Assembly (NCBI RefSeq): GCF_001411555.2
Contig: NC_049906.1
Span: 1,120,781 to 1,184,780 of the forward strand
Length of the DNA stretch: 64,000 nt
Direction: 5' to 3'
Origin: Juglans regia
Lineage: Eukaryota > Streptophyta > Magnoliopsida > Fagales > Juglandaceae
Shown: positions 48,694 to 61,921 of the stretch, in pieces
Layout: every line of letters begins with the position of its first letter
How positions within the stretch are numbered: position 1 is the first letter of the stretch
Program-made: the position numbers and the translations under genes
The notes under the pieces: generated by a model
The model's database searches: none
The model's input: only the letters and a program-made list of their open reading frames with translations
Told to the model about the DNA's origin: nothing

Positions 48694-51600
48694 ATGGAAC
48701 TAAGCAAGATAGGCTTGTGCCTGGGTTTCCTATTCTTCGTGTTCTTGCATGGAGTTCTGGCAGATTGTAGTACTGCTACTCGAAAAGTCCACCGCTACAA
48801 CTTTAGTGTAAGTAGTGTCCAATATGATGTTATGTTTTTACGAATGGAGGAGCATGGCACGGTTTTACCTGAAACTACCATATATATGTATGCGCAGTTT
48901 TATGAGAAACAATTAATTAGTTATTTTCTATTATACAATATTTGTAGTAGATTCAGTACCTCCCGATCATGGAGTCATGTTCTAATTATGGGCGTGGATA
49001 GAGGGTGCGCTTGTTTGTTTGTTTGTTAATTATATCATGTATTGTGCTCGATCTGGTTGCAGCTGAGGGAGACGAGTTTTACAAGGCTATGTACCACAAA
49101 GAGAATGTTGACTGTAAATGGCCAATGGCCTGGCCCGAAAATCCAAGTTTGCAAAGGGGATACTGCATTTGTCCATGTCCACAATGCCGGCAAATATGGT
49201 GTCACTATTCACTGGTAATGACGTGACTCGCTCTGTCTCTCTCTTCCCTGGATATTTCTTTTATCTCAAAAGGCTTTTTCAGTTAGGAAAAGAAATGTCT
49301 CGCTTTTACAGTGAAGGAAGCTTCGGTTTGCATTACGACCCTGAAGGCCGAATGCATTCATGATTCATGTCCAAATTAACTAAAGTTTCAGGAAAGCTAA
49401 GATAAAACTTGTGTATTAATGTAGGCACGGAGTGAAGCAGCCAAGAAATCCATGGTCGGATGGTCCTGAGAACGTCACACAGTGCCCTATTCAACCAGGA
49501 AAAAGCTTCACTTACGAGGTTACATTTTCAGATGAAGAAGGAACAGTTTGGTGGCACGCCCACAGTGACTGGTCCCGGGCCACAGTCCACGGTGCCATTG
49601 TCGTCTTACCTTCAAATGGAACCACTTACCCTTTCCGCAAACCCGATGCCGAAAAAGTGCTTGTACTCGGTATAAAAATGAATATTGAAGAGATATTAGT
49701 AGTGACCTGCATATATATCATATTTACACAAAAGAGATCTAACCCCATATAATAATTTGCATCAGATCAAAACTGTTAATGAGAGTCTATTTATCTAATT
49801 CTTCCTCTTTTTATATTGTACTGCAGGGGAATGGTACAATGGAGATCTCAAGGAAATAATTTATAACGCAACTGAAACCGGTGCTGCTCCAGTTGAATCC
49901 AATGCCTATACCATCAATGGCCAACCAGGATTCCCAAATAAGTGCTCCAAGGGTATACCAAAATATATAGCACTTGGGCTAGAATTTATTTCATTATGAA
50001 ATGAAAATTTATACTGATAAATTAAAACAGGTTTAATTATTTATATTATATTCTTAATATAATCATGAATCTTCTCGATGCAGAAACAACATATCGTCTG
50101 CTCGTTCAACACGGCAAGACATATCTTATCCGTCTGATAAATGCCGTGATGAATGAAGAAATGTTCTTTGGAATCGCAAATCACACACTCAGAGTTGTAG
50201 CCCAAGATGGTGCATACATAAAACCCATAACCACAAATTACATAATGACAAGTCCAGGACAAACAATGGACATCCTGATCACTGCAAACCAGCCTCCAAG
50301 TTATTATTACATAGCTGCGAGTCCCTTCTTCGATGCCGGTTCTATTGCTACATACGACAGTTCAAACACTTCTGCAATTCTCGAGTATACCGGCATTTTT
50401 GCTCCTCCAGCCTCTCCTCCATATCCTTCCCTTCCTAATATACGAGACAGGGCTGCTGCAGATAAGTTCACAAATCGTATAAGGGCATTGGCAAGTCGTG
50501 CACACCCTATTAATGTCCCCAAAAAAATCGACAAAAAATTATTCATGACAGTTAGTCTAAACCAGATACTTTGCCCTGGTGCAACTTGTGGGGGTCCAGA
50601 TGGTAATAGGCTGTCATCAAGCCTAAACAACATTAGTTTTGCGACCTCAACCATTGATATACTGCAAGCATATTACAGGTACATACGTACATACATCGCT
50701 AATTTTCCACTTTTGTTTAATCCAATTAAAGAACTACTACAGACATAAAAAAATTATACAAAAATAAATTGACAAACTGACGTGATCGGCTTCCCATAAT
50801 GCATTAGATCTACTTTATATTAAAAATAACTTTACATTCTGATCTACTGCGTAAATCCATGTCAATTTATAAATTTACTTCTATATAATTCATTTGTGAC
50901 TAAAGTATTTTTCTTCTTGAAATTACTTTTTGTTTTTTATAATAAGTTAACTTCTTATCACATTCATGAGGCGGCGGCTTTCACACTGACTTGTAAATAT
51001 AATATTTCTTTTGGAACTAATTTAGTTTTATAACCTTTACACAGGAGCTTGCCGGGTGTGTTCACCAAAGATTTTCCGGATAGGCCACCATATGTTTTTA
51101 ACTACACGGGAGATGTAGGTAATAACACATTGTATACGTACCAAGGGACAAATGTAACGATGATAAATTACGGGGCAGCAGTGGAAATAGTGTTCCAAGG
51201 GACTAATGTTGAGTCTGGAGAGTTTCATCCAATGCATCTCCATGGTTATAGCTTCTATTCGGTTGGGACAGGTTATGGCAATTACGATGAGACCACTTCG
51301 CCAAAAACATACAATTTGAAGGACCCACCGGAAGTTAACACCGTTGGTCTTCCTAGGAATGGATGGGTTGCAATTCGATTCATAGCCAATAATCCTGGTA
51401 CGCATTCATATCTCTCTAGGACAAGGATCCCGATCTTCCTTTCACTGGACTTAACGGATCAATAACACTATTTAGTTTAAAATTATTTATTGGACGTTGG
51501 TAATAATTAATTTCTACAAGAAAATTACTTATTTGTGACTAGTTATTTTTAACGTAAATGATTATTTCTTGTTAAAATAAATATATTTTTGTCGCAAATA

Positions 51601-51952
51601 GTCGTTATCGTCGCATATAATCCATAACAAATGTTTATTTTTTAAGATACAATGACTGAAATACTCCGTATATATTTTATACTAAATATATACTATCCAT
51701 TTCAAGAAAAATGAAGATAAAAACTCTTTCTTAGTCTTTTATTTTTACTTTTGTTTAGATGAGTTTCGCTGATGATCTCTCACAAGTGTATATATATATT
51801 GGTGATGTTTTTCAGGAGTTTGGTTTTTGCATTGTCATTTGGAAAGGCATGCGTCTTGGGGTATGGGCACCGTTCTGATTGTGAAGAATGGACCGACCAA
51901 GGAAACAAGTATTCGACCACCCCCACCAAATATGCCACGTTGTTCTAATTAA
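48694..51952 (+). CDS. Laccase (multicopper oxidase), complete, seven exons
   Basis: Exons 48694-48807, 49063-49214, 49425-49669, 49827-49952, 50084-50678, 51045-51397 and 51816-51952 (114, 152, 245, 126, 595, 353, 137 nt) join with GT-AG borders into 573 residues. A signal peptide ([14 protein letters not shown]) targets the apoplast. Three cupredoxin domains with all copper-binding motifs are visible: HWHG (88-91), WHAHS (132-136), HPMHLHG (472-478) and [12 protein letters not shown] (534-545), where Cys535 and His540 bind type-1 copper and Met545 is axial. The enzyme oxidises phenolics (monolignols, flavonoids) with O2. Several NxT/S sites suggest glycosylation. Exon sizes 152 and 245 are typical of plant laccases. 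No break is seen. The sequence looks like the LAC14/LAC15 side of the family, but I am not sure. The ATG is the first after the TATA box. Confidence 0.95.
51513..51574. mobile_element. Short TACAAGAAAA element in laccase intron 6
   Basis: CTACAAGAAAATTAC and AATTATTTCTTGTTA form imperfect inverted ends about 60 bp apart, resembling the one at 61922-62000. Too short to classify. Confidence 0.3.
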
Positions 51953-53977
51953 TTAGATTTTTGAAATTCAATATCTCACCGGGAATATCAATGCATATAT
52001 AAAACGTAATGAGATAATTTGATATTTGAATAAGATGAGAATCAAGCTGGCGAAAGTCCCTGTCGTTTCAACCATTATTAATAATATGTAAGGTAATGGT
52101 CCATGCAGGCAGTCGGTCATGATCGATTCTCTCGGTTGTATCATCTTTTCTGATAGATCTATTAATTTAGGGCCATGATCTGAGCATTTTTTTTTTCCTC
52201 CGTGTTCTGATCATTTTCATGGCTAGCTAGCTACATAATATCTTCACCCATCCAAATCACTAGCTGTGGTCATGATGAGAACCAGCCACAACTTGATTTC
52301 ACGTACGTTATAAATGATTTGTTATACGATCATCAGTCAATTATATATTAATTAATTATACCTTATTAATTAGCTCACACATGCATATAGGTTAATTTGT
52401 CGGACGAATATTATATATTTTGCTGCGAAAATATCCAGAATACAAATCACACTTGATCATAGATATCGAGTTATAAAAGGTAGAAATTAATTCATATTTA
52501 ATCATCTGATCTGATCATGTGCAATAGTACTTTATTGTACGTACTTGATCATAGATATCGAGTTATAAAAGGTAGAAATTAATTCATATTTAATCATCTG
52601 ATCTGATCATGTGCAATAGTACTTTATTGTACGTGTTAATAACGATAGTACACTTATACCATATTTACTACTGTTTTATTATCTAGTTTTTTTCAGTTTG
52701 CTATTTGAATCGGGATAACAAAAAAAATTCTAGAACATAACCTTATTCCATAATATAGAAAAAAAAAATTCAATCAACAACGTAATCAAAAGGGCCATAC
52801 TCTGAGATTTTTAATCTAAATTCAAAGAGCAAAAAGGAAAAAAAATAGTAACAAAACAGTAATAAAAGAGGTATAAGTGTGGTCCCCTGTTTAATTAGTA
52901 TTATGGACCTGATAATTAATTTAAAATTTTCAAATATATTTATTAGACAAGTTGGGCTTATTTTGGACCCAAGACCAGGCCCATTAGAATTTACTAAATA
53001 CTTGGTCTATGAAAATTAGCACAAGTCCGAGAGATTATTTAGTGGCATGATAATTTATATTCTGCTTAGCTATCTGCAAAATGCACAATCTTATCACGGG
53101 TGTAAACATGGTTGTTGTTTTGAGTGCACTCACTTTAGTGACAAAATAGTAATTTATGTTTTACTTTGATAACGGCAGATATGTCATGGGAGGAAACATG
53201 GCCTTTGTTTATGATGTTGTTTCAATTATACTTATGCCTGAGGTCTTTTGTCTATAGTATTATTGTAAATAATTGTTTATGAAAATATAACTGCTATTTT
53301 TTAGAGGTGCTTGTTTCTGCATTTTGTTGCTGACTCTTGTTTACACAATGGTATTGGCTTGCTACTTATTGAGTCAATGGACTCCTCCCTTTATTTATAC
53401 CATTTTGTTCAAATACTTAATGGTTGTGGCAATTGGAATAGATTTCACGTGACATGATTAAAAGATACAGGTAAGATAAATATCAGATCATGACATAAGT
53501 GAATTAATATTCTCAGTTGAGAGAGATTTTGTTAATGTCTAGTTTATTCTATTGAGAAATTTTTTTATAGATATTTAGTTCTGGAGGATTTTTATATTTA
53601 GATTTTTATTATTTTAAATTTCATGTGAAAGGGTTTACGGGCGTGACAATATATATATCTGACAACTTTGCGTGAAGGAGGGATGGTGTCCACGATGTAT
53701 TTAAGTAGATGGGCAAAATACATATCCCTTGCCTGCCATAATTAATGATACATTTTAAAAGTCTGTTTCCCTTTTCGAATCCGCAACCGTGATTTTCTTT
53801 CCAGCACCAGATCAGATCGATGGACCAGCTAGCATTATTACGTCGGACGAGCGACGTTATAACAAACGTGCATGGTTTTTTATATTATCATTTATACATA
53901 TACCAAATCATAATACATGTTCATTTAAATATATCTTGCAAGCAAATCCATTGATCGATCTTGACGATGACTTAGTT
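51953..53977. other. Laccase 3' region, no gene recognised
   Basis: Includes the laccase 3' UTR, a 92-bp tandem duplication (52451-52634) and AT-rich DNA. A short open frame at 53789-54010 overlaps the LTR and is not a gene. Confidence 0.5.
52451..52634. repeat. Perfect tandem duplication of 92 bp
   Basis: The unit from ACTTGATCATAGATATCGAG to TTTATTGTACGT is present at 52451-52542 and 52543-52634, with no difference that I can see. Confidence 0.92.
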
Positions 53978-53982
53978 ATTCT

Positions 53983-54193
53983 TGTTAAGAACTGTATAAT
54001 CTGGAAATGAAAGTATAGAAAGGAATTGTATTGAATGAATTGAGTAGTCTGATCATTGTATTTACATCTATTTATACAGAAAAAGAAGGTAACAGAAAAT
54101 AACTAACTAATGTGTATTGTCTATTTTAGCCTTGATCTTTTCTTCTTTGGACTTTAATTCCATATTCTCTATATGCGATGCTATACTCCAACA
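53983..54193 (-). repeat. Copia 3, 3' LTR (211 bp)
   Basis: Minus-strand start TGTTGGAGTATAGC. The pol open frame runs 87 bases into it. Confidence 0.88.
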
Positions 54194-55996
54194 CCCCCCC
54201 TCGAGATGAACATGAATATTGAGAATGTTCATCTTGCGGAGAGTATGATGAAAAGGCAGTGAACCCAGTGGCTTGGTGAGTATATCTGCCAATTGTAATC
54301 GAGAGGGAATGTAAAATAGCTTGATAAGCTTTTCTTGCAATTTCTCTCGAACCAAGTGACAGTCAATTTGAATATGCTTAGTTCTTTCATGTTGAACTGG
54401 GTTGGTTGCAATAGACATTGCTGATTTGCTGTCTGTGTATAAAGCTGTGGGCTGTTGATGATCAATCTGCAAGTCCTGCAATGCATAGACTAACCATTGC
54501 ACCTCACATGTTGTAGCTGCAAGAGCTCGATACTCTGCTTCAGCAGAGGATCGACTAATTGTAGCTTGTATTTTAGACTTCCACGAGATTAGGGAGTTAC
54601 CCAAAAATATTGCAAAACCTGTTATGCTTCTCCTGGTATCGATGCAGCCTGCCCAATCACCATCTGAGAAAGCTTTCAGTTGAAGTTCTGCTGATGATGA
54701 GAAAAACAAACCCTGCCCTGGTGTAGCTTTCAGATACCTTAGTACCCTCATTGCTGCTTGGTGATGGCTGACAGCAGGTTTTGCTAGAAATTGGCTTAAC
54801 ACTTGGACTGAATAGGCAAGATCTGGTCTGGTAATTGTCAAGTACAACAATCTACCAACCAGTCTCCTATACTCCGATGGATCTTCATAAAGCTCTGGAT
54901 CATTAGCAGTTAGCTTTAGATTTGATTCCATTGGAAACGCAGCAGGTTTTGATCCAATGTTACCCGTGTCTTGTAATATGTCCAAGATATATTTTCGTTG
55001 GCAGAGTGAAATTCCAGCTTTAGACCTTGCTATTTCTAGACCAAGAAAGTATTTCAATGGTCCCAAATCTTTAATTGTAAACTGATCATGTAAGAATTTC
55101 TTTAACAGCTGAATCTGTTCCAAATCATCACTTGCTAGCAACACATCATCAACATAAACAAGTATTGCCATAAAAGATGTTGCTGACTTTTTGATAAACA
55201 ATGAGCAATCAGATTTCCCTTGAGTGAAACCATAAGTGATGAGAGATTTAGACAATTTTTCAAACCATTGTCTAGAAGCCTGTTTAAGGCCATAAAGACT
55301 TTTTAAAGTCTACAAACTTGATTGTTTTGATTAGGCAATCCAGGAGGTATGTCCATGTAAACCTCTTCATGTAATTCACCATGCAAAAATGCATTATTCA
55401 CATCTAGTTGGTGAATGTGCCAATTTTTAATTGCAACAACAGCAAGTAGGAGTCAAATGGAAGTGATCTTTGCAACAGGTGAGAAAGTGTCAAAAAAGTC
55501 TAACCCTTCTTGTTGAGTGTAGCATTTTGCCACTAGTCTTGCTTTATGTCTTTCTATGGTTCCATCAGATTTGTATTTGATTCTGAATACCCACTTACAA
55601 CCAATAGTGTAACACCCCGTATTTTAGTGTATTTTTAATGAAGGGATTAATTTTATTTACGTAAAAATTATTTCTCGTGCCTCATAATTATTAATTTTTA
55701 ATCGGGTTATTTTTATGATTTTAGTTTGCGAAAATTTATTTGTTTGCGCGCTTTATTAAATTAATTATTATTGTGTGTTAAAATTCTTCTCGAATTAAAT
55801 TTAATTATTATCGGGTTTGAATAATTATTTTAATTATAATCATTGTGTTTAAAATATTCTACTTCACTAGCTGTTTTAAAATGGTGTCCGTTGGATCATT
55901 TTGGTGACCCAAGATTTGAGGATTGGATCTCATTTCTTTCCCTGTATTTTTCCTTTTCTTTTTCTTTTTTTCTTTTTCCTTTTTTCTCTTTCCTTC

Positions 55997-56029
<33 letters not shown>

Positions 56030-59000
56030 CTTTTCTTCTTCCTTCCTTCTCTCCCGCGCACGGACTCTCTCTCTCCTCTCCTCCACCCGATTCTTCCTCT
56101 CCCACCCAGCGCCGCCGTGCGCCGCACGTGACCAGCACCGCCCCTCCCGTTCGCTCCCCCACCGGCCGGCAACCCCTCCCCGTGAATCCCAGCCTCCCTC
56201 GCGCCGCCGTTAGCCGCCACGAACCACTACAAGCCGCGGCGCACTTTGAGCTCCAGCGCCGCCGTCGCGCCGCCGTCGCTCCACCACCGGCCACCATCTT
56301 CCTACCACTTCATTCCCGACCTCTTGGCAACCCATTTGACCCAACCCCAGCTCCGATCCGTCACCGGTGAAGCCCCACCAAGTCCATCTCCGATTTCGAC
56401 TATTTGGCCTTAAAACCGCCCCTTGCGCCGCCACCCACGGCAAACCACCACCACCACTAGCTTCACCGACCTCCATAGGCCCTACCCTATCAATCTCGGG
56501 TCTTCGTTTGCACCCGTTGAAAAGTGGGTATCTGTGACCCACGGCCACAGTGTATTTTACACTGTCCGACGGCTATTTTTCCACTTCGAGCGCACCCGTG
56601 ATCCTCGGAAATTTATTTTATAGCACTGTAAGTATTTTCCAAATTTTTCTCGTGAATTTTATGTATTTTTGCACTAACACCTTTCACTGCATTTAATCTG
56701 TTGATTGGTTTTGCCGGACTGAGTCCGAGGAGTTTCGGGGGTCGGATGGATTGTGTTAGGAGTTGTTGGTTGGTTTGATTGATTGAGATGTTGGTTGTTG
56801 ATGGGTTTTGGTTGGTCTTGTTGTGACTGTTTATTGGAGGATGTTAGATCAGCATTAGCGCATGTTCATGTCATTATTTCATGCATAACCATGTTTGTAA
56901 AGAAAACTGCGTGTAATACATTCATGCTCATGTGTGATTTGAAAGAGTCATGATTTTATGCGAGATTATTTTTGGGTGTGTGCGTATCACGAACCCCAAG
57001 CCGGGATGGGGTATTATCTCGGTGGAGCTCCTCTGGTCACTCGGGAGCGCAATATACTGAGTGACGTCCCCTGGGTTGTCGCTGGGCGACAATGGGATCG
57101 GACGAGAGGGTCTCGTGCCGACTCCGTGGTCCTTCTGCTGGTGAGGACTAGAGGATGCTTGGCCACGTACGCGCTGGGCGCGGAATTGGGCATCGCTCGT
57201 TGTGTAGTGGATGTACCCACGAACGTGTTGGGCGCGTAAGTGGGCATCGCTACGAAGCCAGAGTGTGCGGATGACCCATAGGGGAGATCATGGTGCATAC
57301 ACTAAAAATGGACTATTTTCTGGGAAAATAGCATGTATTGGAATTTTTGTGTAATTCATTTTCTGGGAAAATGTTTTATGGATATCTGGGCCAATGGGAT
57401 TTTGGCGTGTGTTGCAATAATTATTTTCGGGGAAAATAATGTTTTGAGAGTGTTGCATATTTTATCATATGCATGCATGTTGGATGTCTTAAATGCATCT
57501 TATTCTTGAGGACTATTTGGTTTGTACTTACCTGCGGTACTATGTTTGGTAACACAGATTTTGATGCAAAGGAAGATGAGGGCGAGCCTGAGGAGACGGC
57601 TCCGCTCGAGGAGTGATATGATATCACTGGCTTATTTATTTTATTTTGCTTATTGTATTTTCGGGACATGTGTTAAATTTTATTTTGGGATGACTATATA
57701 ACTATTTTAAACCTCTACTGATATTTAAATTATATTCTAAATTCTGGTACTTAGTTGACTATCCGCTGCGATATTTTTATTTGTACACTGTTGCATGTAC
57801 ACACACTGGCACTTCGTTGGGATGTGTGACCATTTGTCGCCATCCGGGCGTCTCGATCCCCGTGTTTTTATTTAAAGGGGGTCGGGGGCGCCACAAATAG
57901 TCTGTTTATTTTTAGGTAAAGTGACAAGCTCCCATGTTTGATTTAACTCTAAAGCATCTATTTCATTTTTCATAGCTCTTTGCCATTCTGGAAATTGGAC
58001 AGCTTGTTTATATGTTTTGGGTTCAGATGAGGCTGTTATTGAAGTAAGGAAAGCTTTATGAGAAGATGATAATCTGCTGGTAGAAAGGAAAGATGAAATA
58101 GGATAGAGATTACCTTTAACAGAACCATCATTAGAAGAATTTGAAGGGGCTGCATTTGAGATAACATGATTGCAATAGTAATCCTGCAGAAAAATAGGTG
58201 ATTTTCTAATTCGAGTTGATTTTCTGGTTTGTGGTTGGTCATTGGAAATAGAATTTTTCTGAGATATAAACACATATTGGTCAGTGTTTGGGAGATTATC
58301 ATCATGAGAAGTTGATGACATAGACTGATTAGGAACAGCAGTAGAAGTGGTAGGAATGGATTGATTATGAAAGTAATAGCTGTTTTCTGATGGTGAGAAT
58401 AAAATTGTATGACTTTGTGGATTAGAAGGTATATCTGTGAAAGGAAGAATATCTTCATAGAATATGACATTTCTAGAAATGAACACTTTATTAGTGTTGA
58501 GATCCATTACTTTGTAACCCTTTACATCAGAGGGATACCCGAGGAATATACATTTGACAGCTCTAGGATCAAATTTTTGTCTGTGATTTTGAAGTGTAGA
58601 AGCAAAGCAAAGACAACCAAACACCTTTAAATGAGATAGTTTTGGTGTTTTATTGAAAAACATTTCATAAGGGGTTTTATTATCAAGAAGAGGGGTAGGT
58701 ATTATATTTATAATATGAGCTGCTGTGAGAACACAGTCACTCCAAAAAGATAATGGTATGTTTGATTGGAACATTAGTGCTCGAGCAGTACTAAGTAAAT
58801 GTTGATGCTTTCTTTCAACTGTTCCATTCTGCTGTGGGGTTTCTACACAGCTCTTTTGATGTAAGATTCCATTTTCACTACAAAATTCTGTGAGAGAAAA
58901 TTTAGGTCCATTATTTGACCTTATGGTTTTGATAACAATATTAAATTGAGTTTTTATCATTATACAAAATGATTTGAGTAAAAATGGAACTTCAGATTTA

Positions 59001-60856
59001 ACTTTAAGCATGTAAACCCAAGTGCAACGTGTGAAGTCATCAACAATTGTTAAGAAATATCTGTAACCCGAATAAGAAATAGTAGCAAATGGCCCCCATA
59101 TGTCACAATGAACCAAATCAAAAATTTTATTAGATTTTGTATGTGATACAGGGAAAGGTAGTCTTCTTTGCTTTGCCAAATGACATATATCACATATATT
59201 TTGACAATACATAGAGATAGAAGGATCTAGGTGTTTGAGAGAAGAAAGTCTAGAAGAAGATACATGGCCCAATCTGTAATGCCATAGATCTAAGGATTTT
59301 TGAGAAGTAGCAGAAAAATGAACTGAATTAGACTTAGAAGTTATGCAAGAAGATTCAAAATGATATAACCCTTGTTTCTCAGATGCAATCCCAATCATCC
59401 TCCTCTTTGATTGCTCCTGTTTAAGACAATGAGTTCCAAAGAAAGACAAAGAAAGGTTAGATTGTTGGGTTAGTTGAGAAACATATAAAAGATTAAAAGA
59501 AAATGAGGGTACACACAACACATTTTGCAAGAAAAGATTATTGGAGATGCAAATTGTGCCAATGTGTGTAGTTGGTATAATCTGTCCATTGGGTAAATTT
59601 ATAGATGTAGTGATTGGTTTAGGAGGAAAACAATAGAAATGTGGTGAACAGATCATGTGATCTGTTGCACCTGTGTCTAGTATCCAAGAATGATTTGGTA
59701 TAGTAGAAACAGAATTGCAAAAGGAATTACCAGCAAACTGGGCATAAGTAACAAGGTTACAAGCTAAAGTATTCTGAGTACTTGAGAAGGATTGAGAAGA
59801 TTGTGAAGGATTGGCAAGAGCTAAGAGTTTATTAAATTCTTCAGAGGTTAAAAAAATCATGTGAGACTCGTCCTTATTTTGATCACAGACTTCATTGGTT
59901 GAAATGGCAGCATGAGCAGCAGAATAGTTTCTCTTTCCTTTTGGTCCAGTCCAGCCAGGAGGATATCCATGGAGTTGGAAGCACTTGTCAATAGTATGTC
60001 CATTATACCCACAATGTATACAATGGAGTGAAGACTTCTTAGATTTTTCTTTTGAAAACTTGTATTGGTTTGCTGCTGGATTAGTGAACTGTTTTGCCAT
60101 CAATGCATGAGTTTCATTTGAAACTGAGTTGGTCAATTGCCTTTGGCTCTCTTCTTGAAGTAGTAAAGAAAAAACCTTTGCCATAGTTGATAATGGTATT
60201 GAAAGAAGTAGTTGACTTCTGATAGATGAATATGATTCATTTAATCCAACAAGAAACTTCAAAACATAATCTGACTGCTGCTTTTTTAATAGAAAAGTGA
60301 AGAGATCACATGTGCAACTTGACATTTTTCCACAAGTGCAAGTTGGGAAAGGGCGAAAACTTACATATTCATCCCATAATGCTTTGAAAGCACTGAAATA
60401 TTCAGTAATGGAAGAAGAGCCCTGATTGATACAACTCAAAGATTTCTCAAGATGGAAAACCCTTGGTCCATCACTTCTTAAGTATCGTGTCTTCAATTCA
60501 TTCCAAAGATCAAGAGCTGAATTAACATATAATAAACTGTTTCGAATATCTTTGGAAATTGAGTTTATCAACCAAGAAAGTACCAAGTTGTTAGCCCTCA
60601 TCCATGTCGTGTAAAGTATAGATTCAGAGAGGTTTTGAGGTCGAATTAAACCATCAACGAATGCCACTTTATTCTTGACTGATAAAGCAATGATGATCGA
60701 GCGGCTCCAAGCAACATAATTATCGCCAGTGAAAATTTCAGAGACAAGAAGAGCACCAGGGTTATCACTTGGATGCAAATAATATGGACTTGATGAATTT
60801 TCTGATGGATTTCTTGGGATAGATTCGGTAGAATTGACAGATTCAGTAGAAGACAT
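54107..60856 (-). pseudogene. Copia 3 gag-pol polyprotein, interrupted
   Basis: The frame 60856-57896 (ATG start MSSTESVNSTESIP) encodes gag (GDNYVAWSRSI), CCHC knuckle CIHCGYNGHTIDKC, protease WILDTGATDHM, GAG-pre-integrase LWHYRLGHVS, integrase with HCDIWGPF and QQNGTVERKHQ, and the start of reverse transcriptase (ELNQTWELV). A solo LTR interrupts it at 57895/55608. The continuation 55607-54107 has [48 protein letters not shown] and RNase H with YTDSKSAMSIA and LADILTKPLG. Damage: the second integrase Asp is Asn (IRSNNGPKF); TGA near 55452 (from CGA); one-base indel near 55305 in the KSLYGLKQ region. Apart from the insertion it is only lightly damaged. Confidence 0.93.
55608..57895 (+). mobile_element. 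Solo LTR (large, TGTAACACCC type), 2288 bp, nested in copia 3
   Basis: It starts TGTAACACCCCGTATTTTAG and ends GGGGGCGCCACA, with a perfect 5-bp duplication AATAG (55603-55607 and 57896-57900). The host frame resumes across it. It has no gag or pol. Contents: AT-rich first 300 bp, a long CT-rich run (55935-56100), a GC-rich part (56050-56520), and further unique DNA. Large size and TGTAACACC start match the solo LTR at 11359-14234 (which is reversed), so both may belong to one group of large-LTR elements. Confidence 0.88.
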
Positions 60857-61015
60857 TTCAAGAAAACAAGAATCACAGAGGTTTGGAAGAACTTGATAAA
60901 CTGAGCAGAGAAATCACTACAAAATCAGTGTAGTGCAGAAAAAGAAAGTTAAGAAACTTGAAGAAAGATCGAAAAACTAATTTCCAGAAAGGGAAATCAG
61001 TGTGCGGAATGTATT

Positions 61016-61027
61016 AATCTGATACCA
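61016..61027 (-). other. Copia 3 primer binding site
   Basis: TGGTATCAGATT next to the 5' LTR; matches the 3' end of initiator Met-tRNA except at its last positions. Confidence 0.75.
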
Positions 61028-61153
61028 TGTTAATAACTTTATAATCTGGAAATGAAAATATAGAAAGGAATTGTATTGAATGAATTGAGTAGTCTGATCA
61101 TTGTATTTACATCTATTTATACAGAAAAAGAAGGTAACAGAAAATAACCAACA
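61028..61153 (-). repeat. Copia 3, 5' LTR (126 bp, deleted)
   Basis: On the minus strand it jumps from TGTTGG to TTATTTTCTG and lacks 85 bp present in the 3' LTR, including the region overlapped by the pol frame. Confidence 0.85.
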
Positions 61154-61921
61154 ATTCATTCTGATCGTTTTATAATTTTTATTAATTTTTATAATCTAAT
61201 CATAAGCTGTTTACTAACGATGGGCTGAAGATTATACAAGCTAGCATTGTACGACAACCAGCAATTAAAACAATTAATACTTGAGCTAGCTAGGCCGTAA
61301 ACGAACTCATTTCATTACCCAATTGCATGTAAGCATAATCAACAAAACCAGTTTATAATAGTTAACAAAACAAAGGCAACCGACACTTCTACAGTTACAC
61401 TAGTACTAGGTACGTAGAAATTAACTGCACCTCCGAAGACAATATATGCAGAGCTGTTGCACAAAAACTTTGGTCTAGTACATAAGATAATGACTAAATT
61501 AAGTATGTACTATATTTCATGTGTTGCAGATGAGAAAAGTAGTCATGTCACGACAGCCTTTGTTTTCTTCCCTAGATGTCTAGTACCCTTGGTCAAAGGA
61601 ACATTATCATGATCATGACAACAATGTGACAAATTAATGGGCGTCTCAATTAGCATCAATATCAAACCTTTCATGTCCAGTACCTAATTGATCATCCGGG
61701 TGCAGTTGGTAAGAATCCTATTAATGTTAATAATATATATCAGGTTCATTCCCTTTCTTCAAAAAGTAAGTACTGCATATGTATTATCACCTAACTGATC
61801 AGATCTGGTCGATCCCGCGCCCCCACCCCCCAACAAAAAATAAATAAGTAAACAAATAATGGATATACTAGTACTCGATCTTGAGAAAAAAATGTGTAAA
61901 GGTGAAACGACAATCCATCGC

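Larger units (their letters stand above)
53983..61153 (-). mobile_element. Ty1/copia retrotransposon 3, with nested solo LTR
   Basis: Read on the minus strand: 5' LTR at 61153-61028, primer site TGGTATCAGATT (61027-61016), gag-pol 60856-54107, purine tract GAGGGGGGGTG against the 3' LTR (54193-53983). Flanks ATTCT (53978-53982) and ATTCA (61154-61158) match in four of five bases, an aged duplication. Total is 7171 bp, of which 2288 bp is a later insertion plus its 5-bp duplication. The small LTR (211 bp) fits copia lineages with short LTRs such as Ale/Retrofit, but lineage was not tested. Confidence 0.92.

Noticed and set aside
52700..53500. Possible further laccase or retroelement exons
   Set aside because: No copper motif or pol motif was found in any frame.
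55843..56548. Open frames rich in Phe/Leu or Lys/Glu on both strands
   Set aside because: They are translations of a CT-rich run and GC-rich part of the nested solo LTR.
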